Shown: positions 11,512-22,984 of the stretch, one piece after another
Numbering within the stretch: the stretch's first letter is position 1
How the letters are laid out: the number at the start of each line of letters is the position of its first letter
NCBI GenBank assembly: GCA_037349315.1
Contig: JBAIAC010000054.1
Span: 1,178,001 to 1,242,000, forward strand
Reading direction: 5' to 3'
DNA length: 64,000 bases
From: Chelydra serpentina
Taxonomy: Eukaryota > Chordata > Testudines > Chelydridae
The notes under the pieces: generated by a model
What the model saw: only the letters and a program-made list of their open reading frames with translations
What the model was told of the DNA's origin: nothing
Database searches by the model: none
Translations under genes and position numbers: made by a program

Positions 11512-14019
11512 AGTGAAAAATGGCACAGCTCATCTCTGATTTCATTTGCCCTTGATGTCTTATTGCACCTTTAACTAATGTTGTGGTTTTTGGTGGGTTT
11601 TTTTGCCTTTTCTTTGTAATAGCACTGGACATATGTAAAAGAACCACTCTTCTCCACTGTAGATCACTGGTACAGAAGACATCTTAAAAGAGTGTTGCTA
11701 TGTGTTATGTCAATGTATACTGTTGGGGACACACAATATTATTGTAGCTGCATCATTGACTCTAGCAGCATTTAAGCAATAAAATGGTGTGTAATCTTTT
11801 TACTGCACTAAAGACATTCTAAAAACCCTTCAGAAAAGTAATTATTGTGCATATGCGGCAGCCTCAGGATCTGGCTATTTTAAAAAATAATTCAATATAA
11901 ATATCTAAAAAGTACCAATCCACATAAGATTGTGGCAAACTGCCTGATTCCATGATGTCCATCAAAGCTTGGAGAGTTATTGTCACACAAATGATCTAAC
12001 CCTCAGAACCTTATACCTTCACATCAGCTGTATCACCTGCAAAAATGGAGTTATAAAAGAGAACAAAAACCACACAGAATTAGCAGGAATGGGCCCGTGC
12101 CTCCCAGAGCAACCATGTGATCTTTTCACCATCATCCTTGTCTTTCCCCGCCTCTCCTGCTTCTGTTTCTCTATTTGTAACATTTGGATTGTTCGCTCTT
12201 TGAGGCAGGGACCACACCTTCCTGTTTGTTCTCTAGAGCACTGTTGCTGAGTGCTGTAGAACTACTGAATAATGAAAACCTTGGGGAATTACCACATCGA
12301 AATAGCCTAGTGCATGTGAACGCATTCCAGACTGCAGCAGTGGTTATTGCCATTTGTTTTATTTTGCGTCTTTCTGAACCAAGGTGATTGGAAGGGGTAA
12401 AGCACCTCCCACAGTGGGCTCTGTTCTTGCAATACAAATATGCAAGAACATTAGTGACCACACTGCTGTTGGAAACATTTGCTTAGAGAGCTATCTCAGG
12501 CTGTTTGTTCACTTTTAGCTGAAAGTAAGTTTTAACAATAAAGTTGTAAACCTCTGAAAATATTATCATCTGTGGTAAACTACAGATGCAGTGAGTTTAA
12601 TTCCAGCATTTCCTCACCAAGTTTATATCAAGGGCCTCCTTTTTAATCATAGCCATTATATTTAATTAAAGCTACAAATTACTCTCTGAACCACTACAGG
12701 AAAGAGTAATGGCCAAGTGTTTTAATCTGTTTTCTGCCAGTTTGTTATAGCCGTTGTGTTAGAATGAAATGCTAAAGAACAGAATGTACTGTCATCTGCA
12801 GAATGCAGCAGATGCTATCCACTGTTCCAATGTGAGCAAGACTTAAGTAATCAGCTAATTCATTTTAAGTACAAGACCTGTTCCTCAGAACCAAGCGGAA
12901 AAAGACTTGTCTTCTCCTTTATCATGTGACTCCTGTATGGCCCTTTGATACACAGTCCAGTGGTGTCTGCATTTGCTATGACTGTTGGCATCACAGGTGG
13001 GATTACCTTTATACTGCTTCATAGCAATGAGTTTGCCATCCTCAGAGGCTTTAACATTTCCATTTGGGCAAAATTGACCTTTGCTTATAAATAGACACCA
13101 GGCTAAACCTTTGAGTTATCTGTTCCCTCGCAGCAGCTGAGTATAAGCTGTTCCTCATCTGCTCTTTAGAGAGATTTCAAGTATATCATTCATTGTGTAC
13201 ATTTCACTTAAACCCACACCTGCTGTAAAAGGTTCAGTTTGACATTACTGATAGTGGAGTTAGATCCCCGTTGAAATCAGTAAGGCTCCACATGTGCTCA
13301 GGGTTCAGTTTGCACAATGCTTATTAGAAGGCTAAGGCCCTAGAGCCTAATGAAGTCTCAAGTACGATGGTGATGCTCTAGCACCATCACAGGAGGGAAA
13401 TGCAAACCTTATGGAAACTTAAGAAACAAGCAAGCCAAATGTCATGGATGTTTTAAACCCAATATAATCTGGGTTTACCTAGGTGGCTAATAGGGAGCAG
13501 GATTCCACACACAGGCCAGTGCTGGGGACATTGGCATGTCTGCCCTGACAGCCCCACCCCCCCACCCCCGCAATGGGAAAGGGGCCAATTGATTTAAAAT
13601 ATGGAGAGTTAGGTTAGGGTTGTAGGGGTCAGCTAGGAGCATCCAGCAACTCCCATGTTTGAAGGTGTTCATCCATCTCGCAGCATATGCCCCATACTTG
13701 ATATCTACACAGATAACTTTGTAGCTGGTAAGCGTCTAGGTGAAGCTGGTTTAACTGCTACCGGCACATCCGCGCCATCTCCCTGCCCGCTCACTGCAAA
13801 CCCACCAACGTTTCAGACATCCCGAAAGGATGGTTATTTTCCCAATCCCCCAAAAGCAGGAGTGGTGATCTAGTGACACAAATAGAAACCCAGGTCTCTG
13901 CTTGCACTGTATATGTAGCCATGATGGATCTGTCTGACTACCGTGTACGGCCCCCATCAGTGAGCTATTTGTGCACTTCACAAACAGGAATGTGTTTATC
14001 CTCATCCTATGAAGTGGAG
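11512..14019. other. No gene; one faint ancient repeat
   Basis: Around 12140-12290 the text GCTCTTTGAGGCAGGGACC resembles the 3' end of an ancient SINE/LINE family seen across amniotes, but the match is from memory. The rest is AT-rich and appears unique, with no supported exon. Confidence 0.3.
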
Positions 14020-14155
14020 CAGGATTTTACTGATGGGGTATTGAGCCACAGAGAGACCCAGTGACTTGTCCAAGGTCACAAGGGGAGGCAGGGGGAAAAG
14101 CTGGAAACAGAATCCAGCTCTCCTGAGTCCCAGCTGGCCTTGTGGGTAGAGCACT
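14020..14155. repeat. MIR-like ancient SINE fragment
   Basis: It contains GTGACTTGTCCAAGGTCACA followed by a segment like AGAATCCAGCTCTCCTGAGT. This is the recognisable core of MIR/CORE-type SINEs, tRNA-derived repeats older than the split of the main amniote lineages. It is diverged and incomplete. Confidence 0.55.
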
Positions 14156-15059
14156 GAGCCTCCTCTTAGCTGTGATGTGTTCAGGCAAGAAGCAGTAAAT
14201 AGAAGGCTGGGGAGCCAGTGGACAAGAGTGGAGTAGCACATTGGCATCATTACTTTGCTGAGACATGTGATGGCTCAATTAAAAGTGCGTGCTTGTCGTG
14301 TTTAGTTGTGATTATTGGTGGACTCCTTGCAGGCACTGCAGAAGGAACCAGTCTAAATCAGGGCTTTTTGATAAACTTCTATGCAAGGTGGATCAATGCC
14401 CAACATGACCAGTGTGAGCAGTTTAGATTTGTTTAATTTTGCTGCATATGCATCTTGTTTGATGTTTGAGGGAAAAGGTTGGGCATGAGAGCAGGAATAG
14501 CTCAAACCCATGTGATGCCATTGCTTTGCTGGTTTATTATCCCTGCTGGTTGGCAGTCAGAGCATTTCAGTTGGTGTGCCTTCAGAAACTGCCCCAGTCT
14601 AGAGAGTAGAGCCGCATGTGGCTTCAGTATTGATTTACAAGGTAGGAGCTGGAAAGTAGCTATGATGGATGTGTACAGTGATGCAGGTTCAGGGAGTTCA
14701 CTAGAGTCCCTCTGATCAGTATTCTGAAAGTATCTGAGTTCTTAAATAGAACGATGTATTGATATGGGGCAGCATGAATGAGTCTGTAACAGTCTCTTGT
14801 TGTCAGTCTTGTGATATATCTGGAGGTTTCTTTGTGGTTATTCGAAAATGATGACATCTTCTAAGTAACATTATCCTGTTTCTAGGCTGGAGTATTATCT
14901 AGTGCTTAGAACATGGGAATGGTGTTCGGGTTTGTAGGGGGACTGTTGTGCCACTGGTCCCGCTGGGCCTCAGTTTTCCCATCTGTAGCTGATCAAACAG
15001 ACCTATAAGCAAAAGTGAGGAAATTAAAATTCTTAGACTCAGTGTGGCGGCTACTTAAG
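14156..15059. other. No gene recognised
   Basis: A short MIR-like piece (GGGCCTCAGTTTTCCCATCTG) lies near 14965-14990. Nothing else is supported. Confidence 0.3.
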
Positions 15060-16340
15060 CAACCCATAAGAGAATACCAAAAGGCACACATACCCATAAA
15101 GAAGAAAGGAAGCAGGAAAGAGGGGGGAGGGGAGCATGATGTAAATGGTTCAGTGATTTAACTTTAAAAGTTTATTCAAGCTAAACAGGGAATCCCTCAG
15201 AAAAAGGCACTCCAACTCAACTGATGCCAAGAGAAAGGAGCATACACTATGGTGGATGAAATACAAAGTCAAAATTAGGAGGCTAAAAGGGAAGATCAAA
15301 TAGCCAAAGACAAAAATCAAATAAAGAATTGTAAATGTTTTGGAAACAAGGGAGTCTGTGAAAGATCTAAAGGAGTGGTTCAGAATTTTGTGCACTTTGC
15401 AGAGAAGCAAAACAATTTCTTTGTATCAGTTGTGACGGGGCAAGGCCAGATGGCTATAGCAAAATGGTGAGGAACAAGTATGTTAGTCCCAGGCTAAACA
15501 AATCCCTGATACCTTGTTAACCAAATGGCAGTTGCTTCAGGTTAATCAAGACACCTGGGGCCAATTAAGATCCTTCTAGAAAAAGCAGTGGAGATGGCTA
15601 GATTGATTGGGACACCTGAAGCCAATCAAGGGCTGGCTGGAACTAGTTAAAAGCCTTCCAGTTAGTCAGTGAGGGGTGGATGTCAGGAGCTGTGGAAGGA
15701 GGTTGTGCTATTGGAGAGACACCATATCAGGCATAAGGAAGGAGGCCCTGAGGTAAGGGTGAAGTGGAGTTGGAGGAAGTGGGGGCTGCTGTGTGGGAAG
15801 TAGCCCAGGGAATTATACGTGTCCTATTTCTAAAAGGTCAGCTACCATAGCTGATACTATTAGGGTCCCTGGGCTGGAGCCAGGAGTAGAGGGTGGGCCC
15901 GGGCTCCCCCGCTTTTGCCTCCCCCCAGTTAATCACCAAGACCGGGAGACTACAGAGACTGTGCAAGGGAGGGTAACTTCTCCTCACCTCCCTCGCTGGC
16001 TTATGATGAAAATGGCTCAGTAGGCTGTGACCCTCGCCTCTAGAGAGAGAAGGGCTACAAAGAAGGGTCACAGTGAGCCTCTGAGGCTAGCACAAATCTG
16101 CCAGGAAATGCAGAATCCACGGAGACAAGGACAAAGCTTTGTGTCACAGTCTTCACCACAGAAGATATTGGGGAGATACCTCCATGCGTGTGCTCTTCAG
16201 GTAATAAAAGAGGTAGACTAAGCAGTTCAAATGGAAGTTGCTGGAACAAACTGATAAATTAAGGATTGTCAAGTCCCCAGGACCAGATGGTATGTCCAAG
16301 AATTCTGAAAAAGTTTAAGATAAAAGGGACTGAACTGGTG
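15060..16340 (+). mobile_element. Ancient LINE relic (CR1/L2/L3-like)
   Basis: Conceptual translation on both sides of the LTR gives LINE reverse-transcriptase-like phrases: FVHFAEKQNNFFVSV before it, and VFTTEDIGEIP after it, in changing frames with many stops. The copy is heavily decayed and split by the LTR at 15431-16070. The order of the pieces is not seamless across the LTR, so there may be extra rearrangement. Confidence 0.45.
15431..16070. mobile_element. Solo LTR with 4-bp target duplication
   Basis: The segment starts TGTGACGGGGCAAGG and ends GAAGGGTCA, the TG...CA form of an LTR. It is flanked by CAGT on both sides (15427-15430 and 16071-16074). No internal retroviral or gypsy coding region is present, so it is read as a solo LTR left by recombination. 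The family is not named. Confidence 0.55.
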
Positions 16341-17096
16341 ACATAAATATGAAATCCTGCACAGGACCGTCCTTAGGATTTATGGGGCCCTACGCAGTCT
16401 TGTTAAACTGCCCCTATGCCCAATGGCAGCCCGGGCTCACAACCCCGGGGTGGAGGGACGAGACAGCAAAGGATAGCAAGACACCCGGCCCACCTCATGA
16501 TGGCGGAGAGTCACAGTTCCCCACAGAGACCCCTGTACACTCTCCCTCATGCAGAATGGACATGCAGAAGGTATCTAATTAAAAGCACTAAACTTGGGAA
16601 TAAAAAATGTCAGTCACAGGTTTTTTGATATGCCCTGAAGTTTGTCAGAGATTTGTTTGCAAAAACTTTGTAGTAAGGGCGAGTCAGCTGTCTTGCTGAA
16701 TACAGCATTAAATATTATGGAATACATGATGCAGCTCTTCTCTGTTTTACATTTTCTTAATCAGTATTTCTAAGCTGATTTTATATTTTAAATGTACTCT
16801 TAAACCTTCATAAAGTAATCATTCCAGATTACTACGTATTTAACTCACTGAAACAAAGACATTATTTTAAATTAATCAGTCACAGAGGTTTAGTGTGTTC
16901 ATAACAATGTTCATTGCTTTTAGAAAAGGGGAACACTCATTTACTTTGTGTGATCTCCATAACAATAGACATGTTTATGAAATTTCACCAACTTTAAAAA
17001 ATGTTTCCAAAGATTTTAGGCATAACAAAAGGATTTTATATCTTACTAAGGTACTGATTTTGCTGGAGGGTTCTCTTAAAACTAGTTCATCGGATA
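16341..17096. other. No gene; possible hAT left end at 16364
   Basis: CAGGACCGTCCTTAGGAT near 16364 resembles a hAT left terminus, but no right end or duplication was found. The remainder to 17096 is AT-rich sequence without a recognised feature. Confidence 0.3.
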
Positions 17097-17104
17097 GTCA
17101 GAAG

Positions 17105-17748
17105 CAGGGGCAGCTCCAGGCACCAGCGCAGCAAGCGCATGCCTGGGGCGGCAAGCCGCTGGGGGCGGCGCTTCTCCCCGCCCAGCTGGGGGAGCAGGGC
17201 CATAGGCATGCCGCCCTCCCCGCGGCGCTCCTCCGGCCAGGGGAGAGCGGGGCATGCCGATGCCCTCCCGGCAGCGCTCCTCCAGCCAACTGGGGGAGAG
17301 CGGGGCATGCCGCCATCCTCCCCACGGCGCTCCTCCAGCCAGGGGAGAGCGGGGCATGCCGCTGCCCTCCCCGCGGTGCTCCTCCGGCCAGGGGAGAGCT
17401 GGGCATGTCGCCGTCCTCCCCGCAGCACTCCGGCCGGCCGGGGGAGAGCGGGGCATGCCACCGCCGTCCCCGCAGCACTCCGGCCGGCCGGGGAAGAGTG
17501 GGGCATGCTGCCGCCCTCCCCCCCGGCACCCAGAGCTGGGCTGTGGGCATGCCGCGTTCCCTGCCCCGGCCCCAGCGGGGCCACGGGCATGCCGCGCTCC
17601 CCGCAGCGGGGCCGCGGGCATACAGCCCTCCCCGCCGGCGCCTCAACCGGGCAGCTGGGCGGCGGCCATGCCGCGCTCCTGGCTGCGGGAGAGGGGCGGC
17701 CGGTGGCTTTTTTTGCCTGGGGCGGCAAAAAAGCCAGAGCCGGCCCTG
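17105..17748. mobile_element. Non-autonomous hAT element, GC-rich
   Basis: The termini CAGGGGCAGCTCCAGGCA and, inverted, CAGGGCCGGCTCTGGC form hAT-type terminal repeats. The 8-bp target duplication GTCAGAAG is perfect (17097-17104 and 17749-17756). The 644-bp element encodes no transposase and would need one from elsewhere. The interior is a run of GC-rich tandem units. The long frames through it on both strands are composition artefacts. Confidence 0.88.
17200..17560. repeat. 50-bp tandem repeat inside hAT element
   Basis: GGCATG(C/T) recurs at about 17251, 17304, 17353, 17402, 17452 and 17502, a spacing of 49-53 bp. Each unit carries CTCC(T)CCGGCC-like and GGGAGAGCGGGGCATGCC segments. Confidence 0.75.
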
Positions 17749-17756
17749 GTCAGAAG

Positions 17757-18249
17757 TAAAGAAAGGGAAACTCTTTGTCCAGCTATCTTGAAGGAAAGGG
17801 GTGTTGTCCCTTTAAGGGCTCTCTTCAAGAGGGGTGGGGAGAGAAAGGGATGGACAGGAAGACTTTGGAAGCAAGTTTTTTTTACTATAGTAATTATAAT
17901 GAAAATGTGTATTTTAGATAAGGGTGGTCTTTTGAAGGGTTTATTTAAAAAACTATATGCCCGAAGATCTAAAAATCTATGTAAGGATTTTTTTAGAGGT
18001 GTGATTTTATAATCTTCACCAACTCACTAATGAAATATTTTTAAAGCAAATTTTAAACTAAGGTCCTGTACACTGACATGTTCTGAGTAAATATTACAGT
18101 AATGCACAACTGGTTTTGTCAGTAAATTCAGAAAATGACAGTATATACCTGGGGTTTGACAAATGCCTGTTAAATGGCTTCATTACCACTTGAATGGCTC
18201 TTTTACCGTTTCAATGTTGTGCTAATAGGTCTGGCAGGCTGGAAGACTT
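17757..18249. other. No gene recognised
   Basis: AT-rich flank between the hAT element and the foldback repeat. A few Lys-rich open frames exist with no recognisable domain. Confidence 0.3.
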
Positions 18250-18261
18250 TTTCACTTTTAA

Positions 18262-18474
18262 AACGAAAATAAGAAAGAAAAACTTGTAGCACCTTAGAGA
18301 CTAACACATTTATTTCAGCATAAGCTTTCGTGGGTTAGAACCCACTTCATCGGATGCATCTAACCCACGAAAGCTTATGCTGAAATAAATTTGTTAGTCT
18401 CTAAGGTGCTACAAGTTTTTCTTTCTTATTTTCGTTTTGCTGACACAGACTAACACGGCTACTACACTGAAACC
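18262..18474 (+). mobile_element. Foldback repeat, near-perfect 78-bp arms
   Basis: Arms 18260-18337 and 18361-18438 are inverted complements, 77 of 78 identical, with a 23-bp loop containing CATCGGATGCATC. The right side continues to a tail GACTAACACGGCTACTAC. The direct repeat TTTCACTTTTAA (18250-18261 and 18475-18486) is a 12-bp target duplication. Such inverted duplication next to a retroposon-type TSD is typical of Penelope-like elements or of twin-primed insertion. The family name is not certain. Confidence 0.75.
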
Positions 18475-18530
18475 TTTCACTTTTAAGTGACTAAATCCCT
18501 TCCGGAGGAAGACTCACCAGGGTGCAGCTA

Positions 18531-18650
18531 GGGTGACCAGATGTCCCGATTTTATAGGGACAGTCCGGATATTTGGGGCTTTTTCTTATATAGGCTCCTA
18601 TTACCCCCCACCCCGTGTCCTGATTTTTCACACTTGCTGTCTGGTCACCC
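18531..18650. mobile_element. Miniature TA-flanked DNA element
   Basis: A 120-bp element with ends GGGTGACCAGAT and its complement CTGGTCACCC, flanked by TA on both sides as in Tc1/mariner-superfamily elements. It was inserted in a palindromic target: TGCAGC before the first TA and GCTGCA after the second. It has no coding capacity. Confidence 0.7.
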
Positions 18651-18879
18651 TAGCTGCAGCAGCTAGCTGTGGGAGCCTGCCTGTGAGAGCCTGCAGGAAG
18701 GGTCAGAACAGGGATAGGAAGAGCCCTGCACAGCCACGTGTTCTGCGTATGCTTATGGACAGCCCTGATCCTTCAGTGAATTCCGTGGCTGTGATTCTAG
18801 ATGGTAGCTAATGGCTTACCTAACTCTCTAACTGGCGCTAGGGATTATCCTGGTAATGTCAGAACAGTGAGTCATACTG

Positions 18880-19195
18880 CAAAACCAGGAGTATGGTTTG
18901 AAACAACATTAAAACAGAATGATAAAACACCCCGGTAATTGTGATATGATCAGAACAAGCCAGCATGTGTTTAATAGGGGAATATCACACCTCCCTAGCA
19001 CATCAACAAAATAGTGAAGATCATTTATTTATTTCAACTTTCAAAAAGCCTTTGACAAAGACCCTTTTAAGAGGAAACTTCTGTAAGCTGGTGGTGATGG
19101 GAAGATCAGAGGCTGGCTAAGAGACAGCAAACAAGGAGTAGGAATACAGGCTCAATTTTCAACATTGTAAAAGAGGGACAGAGAGGTCCCAAGGC
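18880..19195 (+). mobile_element. Ancient LINE reverse transcriptase relic
   Basis: Translation near 19030-19090 gives YFNFQKAFDKDPFKRKLL, close to the LINE RT block usually read as D-F-x-K-A-F-D. It is followed by KIRGWLRDS. Stops and frame changes are common, so this is a decayed fragment. The clade is not resolved. Confidence 0.5.
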
Positions 19196-19454
19196 TTTGT
19201 CCTGTGAGCGGCGTTGGCATTGCAAGGACTGGTGTTGACAGAGGCACCTCTGCGACTGAACATGGACAGGACCTTTCATTGTACCTTGCTTTGCTCTGAC
19301 CTCCGCAGATACAGATCTTCCCAGATCCTAACAGAGTCACGCTGGAGAATATATAAGTGGTGGAACTCTTCCAAACTCAATCCATGGCATGATGCCAAAA
19401 GTAGATTGTTCAGATCTACCGAACAAGATTGTCCCTTTTCTTGCATGTTTGCAT

Positions 19455-19535
19455 GAATTAGTGGTATTAATATTTGTGTATATTAATTAGTGGTGGTAAT
19501 ATTTGTGTGCAGTGATCAGTGGTGTTAATATGTCA
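19455..19535. repeat. Short tandem triplication
   Basis: Three imperfect copies of a unit of about 33 bp, each with TTAGTGGT(A/G)(T/G)TAATATTTGTGT. It is local and AT-rich. Confidence 0.55.
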
Positions 19536-19644
19536 ACATTTTACATTATCATCATTAGGCTTGACAGCGAAGGCCCATTGAGATGAAAGGGATATTTCAC
19601 ACCTCTTTAACCAGGCAATTTTAATGCAACTACTAGCAGACTCA

Positions 19645-19795
19645 GACGCATAGACTTTAAGGTCAGAAGGGACCATTATGATAATCTAGTCTGACCTCCT
19701 GCACAATGCAGGCCACAGAATCTCACCCACCCACTCCTGGAATAATCCTCTCACCTATGTCTCAGCTATTGAAGTCCTCAACAGACATTGGTACA
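19645..19795 (-). mobile_element. CR1 3' end fragment (second lineage)
   Basis: On the plus strand this reads GACTTTAAGGTCAGAAGGG ... GACCTCCTGCACAATGCAGG, the complement of the 3' end seen intact at about 52600-52757 and 33740-33895. Only the 3' UTR is present. Confidence 0.8.
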
Positions 19796-20052
19796 TCAGT
19801 TTACATTCAGTTTTTGAAGGTTATCTCTGTAACCAGACAGGCTAGAGAACTGATACTTCTAAAATGACAGCCTGATTTGTGTTCCCCCGGGAAAAGTAGC
19901 TAGTTCATTGAGTTGCCATTCGTTGGACAAACCTGACTCTCCTTCCTGACGGAGTGCTCTGTAGCTCAGGATGTGGTTAGCAAACATTGTAATTCTCCTG
20001 TAGTGCCCTCTGTCCAACTAAAACCAATCATTTTCTTTTCCCTCCTATTCAG

Positions 20053-20156
20053 ATGAATCTGACTATCAGACTGAGTACGAAGAAGAAATTCTAGACAACC
20101 AGAAGGACAATTACGCTAATTTCCTAAGCAGCCAGGTGGAAGAGGATTCTGACTCC
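20053..20156 (+). CDS. Penultimate exon of an unidentified host gene
   Basis: A 104-bp exon lies between a polypyrimidine tract ending CCTCCTATTCAG and a GTAAGA donor. In the open frame it reads ESDYQTEYEEEILDNQKD and continues to a run of Glu, Asp and Ser (QVEEDSDS). The first two bases complete a codon from an upstream exon not found here, and the exon ends on a codon boundary. This acidic, probably disordered tail could be a phosphorylated or protein-binding C-terminus, but I do not recognise the protein. The segment from about 20000 to 22550 is free of the mobile elements that fill the rest of the window, which fits a retained host gene. The alternative is a chance splice-like frame. Confidence 0.5.
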
Positions 20157-21227
20157 GTAAGAATTGTGTGCTCTAGACTAGCTCTGTGTGTCTTTTTGCC
20201 GGCCTTTAGTTTGACAGGCATGTCAAAGCCAAATGTTTTCCTGCAGGCATAGAGCCTTATCTAGGTTATCTGGTGGGCTCACAATCTCGTGGGAAGGTGT
20301 GAGACAGGGCAGTTGAGAGAAGCAGCCTGTAAGGCTGGTGCTGAAAGGACTCTGGCAGAAGAAAATCAGATGGTCTGTAGTGCAGTGCAGGTCCTGAGTG
20401 CATTCCTAAGCCACGTTCCGTCCCTCTCGGCAGACTGTACAGCAGCTGCTCACAGAGCAACATATCCAAGCTATTGGATATCTTAGGCTATATGTAACCT
20501 ACAGCCCTGCAAAGCCAAACCTTTCAGTCTTCTGGGGAGATTGTTGGAAGGAACCAAGTCATAAACAGGAGCTTTTGTGTGGCTGAAACTTGTCAGCATC
20601 CTTTAAAGGGTCCATAATCTAGCAGAGTGTTGACATAAGCTTTGTCCCTTCCTATACACATAGCAGGGAGAATGCATGTCTCATGGCCAGAGTTCACATA
20701 CTGGCATTTAAATAGTTATAATCCATCTCTAATTTGTGTCGACCTTGAAGTTTTTCTGACTTCCCATCTTGGAGCAAAGCATAAATGGGATCACACAGCT
20801 CCACTTAGGTAATGAAAAACTCTACAGCAAATCTGTGTCACTGCTCTCTCTCTTACGGGGAGGGTCCTGCTCGTTTGAAAGAGCTACAAACGCCTGCTGA
20901 TATTTGGAATGAACAGTTCTTGGATGGGAGCATGTGAACAGGTTCGGGGACCTACACAAATAAAATACACAGGGAAGGACTGCAGTGTTTCCGAGTGGAT
21001 AGCAACAGAGCGCGAGGGCTGTCTCATAGATCCACGCAGATTCATGTTCCTGGTTGTATTTAACATCTTCATCAGCCAAGCTAATCCTTCTGAGACTGAA
21101 GTCTGATATGCTGAAGGCTCCTGGGGGAGGAAGGAGAGAGAAGAGTGTCTGTTTATCTGGAACAGTCTGTTAAATCATTTCAGATCAGATATCTCCTGCT
21201 GATGAGTATGTTTGTTTCCTCCTTCAG

Positions 21228-21305
21228 GATGAGGATGTACAGATAAGAAAACGCACCGTCCCCAAACAGGAGAGTCGACCCAGCAGCACAGGGGAGCCCA
21301 GCTAA
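21228..21305 (+). CDS. Terminal coding exon of the same host gene
   Basis: After a TTTGTTTCCTCCTTCAG acceptor the frame reads DEDVQIRKRTVPKQESRPSS and ends GEPS-stop (TAA at 21303-21305), 25 codons plus stop. It continues in phase with the exon at 20053-20156: that exon ends on a codon boundary and this one starts on one, giving an EEDSDS-DEDVQ join. The sequence resembles the basic/serine tail of a cytoplasmic protein and is too short to assign. About 1.2 kb of non-coding sequence with a polyadenylation signal follows, as expected of a last exon. Confidence 0.5.
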   Translation, partial: DEDVQIRKRTVPKQESRPSSTGEPS

Positions 21306-22550
21306 TCTCCAGGGAAACCATCAGGACTTGTCTTTCATTTGTTCACATAACTGTAGTTTCGCCGACAACAGCCATTTTTATAAAGAGATTGGTTGGTTGA
21401 GATGTTGCTGTTTCTCATCCCTCTCAGATTAGGATGGAGGGACTATTTAACTGAATTTAGAGGAGACCCCCCCCCCCCATAATGAAGCACAAGAAGTGCT
21501 ACCCACATCTCCATGCCCAGTGAGATCTCATGCCATGGAAATTTGCAGTGACTTTGCTCCTTTTTCCAGGTGCCATTGTGGGTTGCGAGTCATTGATCTC
21601 TCTGGGGTTTGTACGGCGAAGGGGTGTGCTGGGAGTTGTCTGTGATTAGAAGTGTGTTCAAATGCTGCTTTGGCTGTCAGCCACCATGGCTTCCTTTTGC
21701 TGTTCTGGCCCAGAAAGCTAAAAAAAAAAGAACATTGTTGGAATGTATGTGCACTGCCGCTGCTGCGAAGGGTAAATACTGAGCATTAGAGTGCAGGGGT
21801 GTTTGTCACAGGAGCCAGGCAGCCACGTTGTTAACTCAGCTCTGTATTTAGTTTGCAACTGTGTAAGTGGGAGCATTGCTGTGATCGTAGGATAAAGGTC
21901 CTCTGTCTGCATCTTGCTTGAAGACTTAACGGGAAATCTAAACGCTACAAGTTAATTACTCTGAAGGTTACTCATTTGCTTCAGATTGTGTATAATCAAG
22001 CCATCTGCAGGAGCATGTAATGATGGTGCATTTAGTTGCTATTTGCCCAGGCAGTTCCAGAGTAGCTACATAGCTGTAGCTGCCTTGTGAAACAACGTGA
22101 TAACTGCTGACATGAAATGCCTGTACGCGCTTGTCAGTGGGTTACAAGATTCTGTCACTGATCAGTCACTGCTTTGTGATCAAATGATGTGATAAATTGC
22201 CAGGGAGGTTATGCTGAGTCCATAAGAGTTCATGTTTTAAAGGCCTCATTGCAGGCATGCAGAACTTTGCCCAACTTTTCAGGAGCTCCACAAAGTCTGC
22301 AGCCATCTAAAATGGAGCGGTCCAGGTTCCATTCCCAGCATGGTATTCTCGGTCACGACCCCACTGGAAGGTGTTTGAATGCTAAAGATTTTTGGAAATG
22401 CACCAGTAGTCCAAAGATCTTAAGTCACTTCTGCTGAGATCAGAACCTCCCAAGGTGACACTTGTACTTTTGAAGACACCCTCAGTTTATAACCACAGCT
22501 GGAGTCCTTTTTATATATGTATTTTAAAATAAAATTGCAGCAGATCAATC
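21306..22550 (+). other. Putative 3' UTR with AATAAA signal
   Basis: No repeat family is seen apart from a C-run near 21470 and an A-run near 21720. AATAAA at 22528-22533 within TATTTTAAAATAAAATTG is a canonical polyadenylation hexamer. Cleavage would fall about 20 bp later, near the CAATCAATGCTTGCTG text. Confidence 0.45.
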
Positions 22551-22984
22551 AATGCTTGCTGTTGTCACTTACCAGAAGCCTACGGGAGATGTGGATGGCT
22601 GTACCAGTCCAGTACACATGGTCATTCATCCACGCAAGGCCCTGCAACATCTAGAAAGTTGGGGCAGCATCCAGGATTGTCACAGATCCGCAAGGCAAGT
22701 GGCCTTTGAGCTTTGTACCGTCTAGTGCTAGGCATTAGCCCTCACCTTTTTGCAAAGGGGAGCCCCGGGGCTCTACTACTCCGAGACTGGGCCCTGGCTT
22801 CAGTACCCCTGTTTCTCACTAGGTTCCCTCAGCAAGTCCAAAAGAACTTGAACTCCCGTTGGAAACTTTCCCCCTTTGGAGCGAAGAACCCAGCAGGTAT
22901 TTGTAGTGACACAGGACAGCCTTTTCAAAGCAAGACAGCTTTTATTAGTCAACTGGAATAGAGTATTTTAGGGTTCTTAGTACG
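22551..22984. other. No gene recognised
   Basis: Sequence between the putative gene end and the hAT remnant. Nothing supportable is seen. Confidence 0.3.

Noticed and set aside
16362..16620. Possible hAT element starting CAGGACCGTCCTTAGG
   Set aside because: No matching right terminus or 8-bp duplication could be found, so only a possible left end is noted.
16895..18012. Long Ala/Gly/Pro/Arg-rich frames on both strands
   Set aside because: They run through the GC-rich tandem interior of the hAT element at 17105-17748. Several frames are open at once, as expected from composition.
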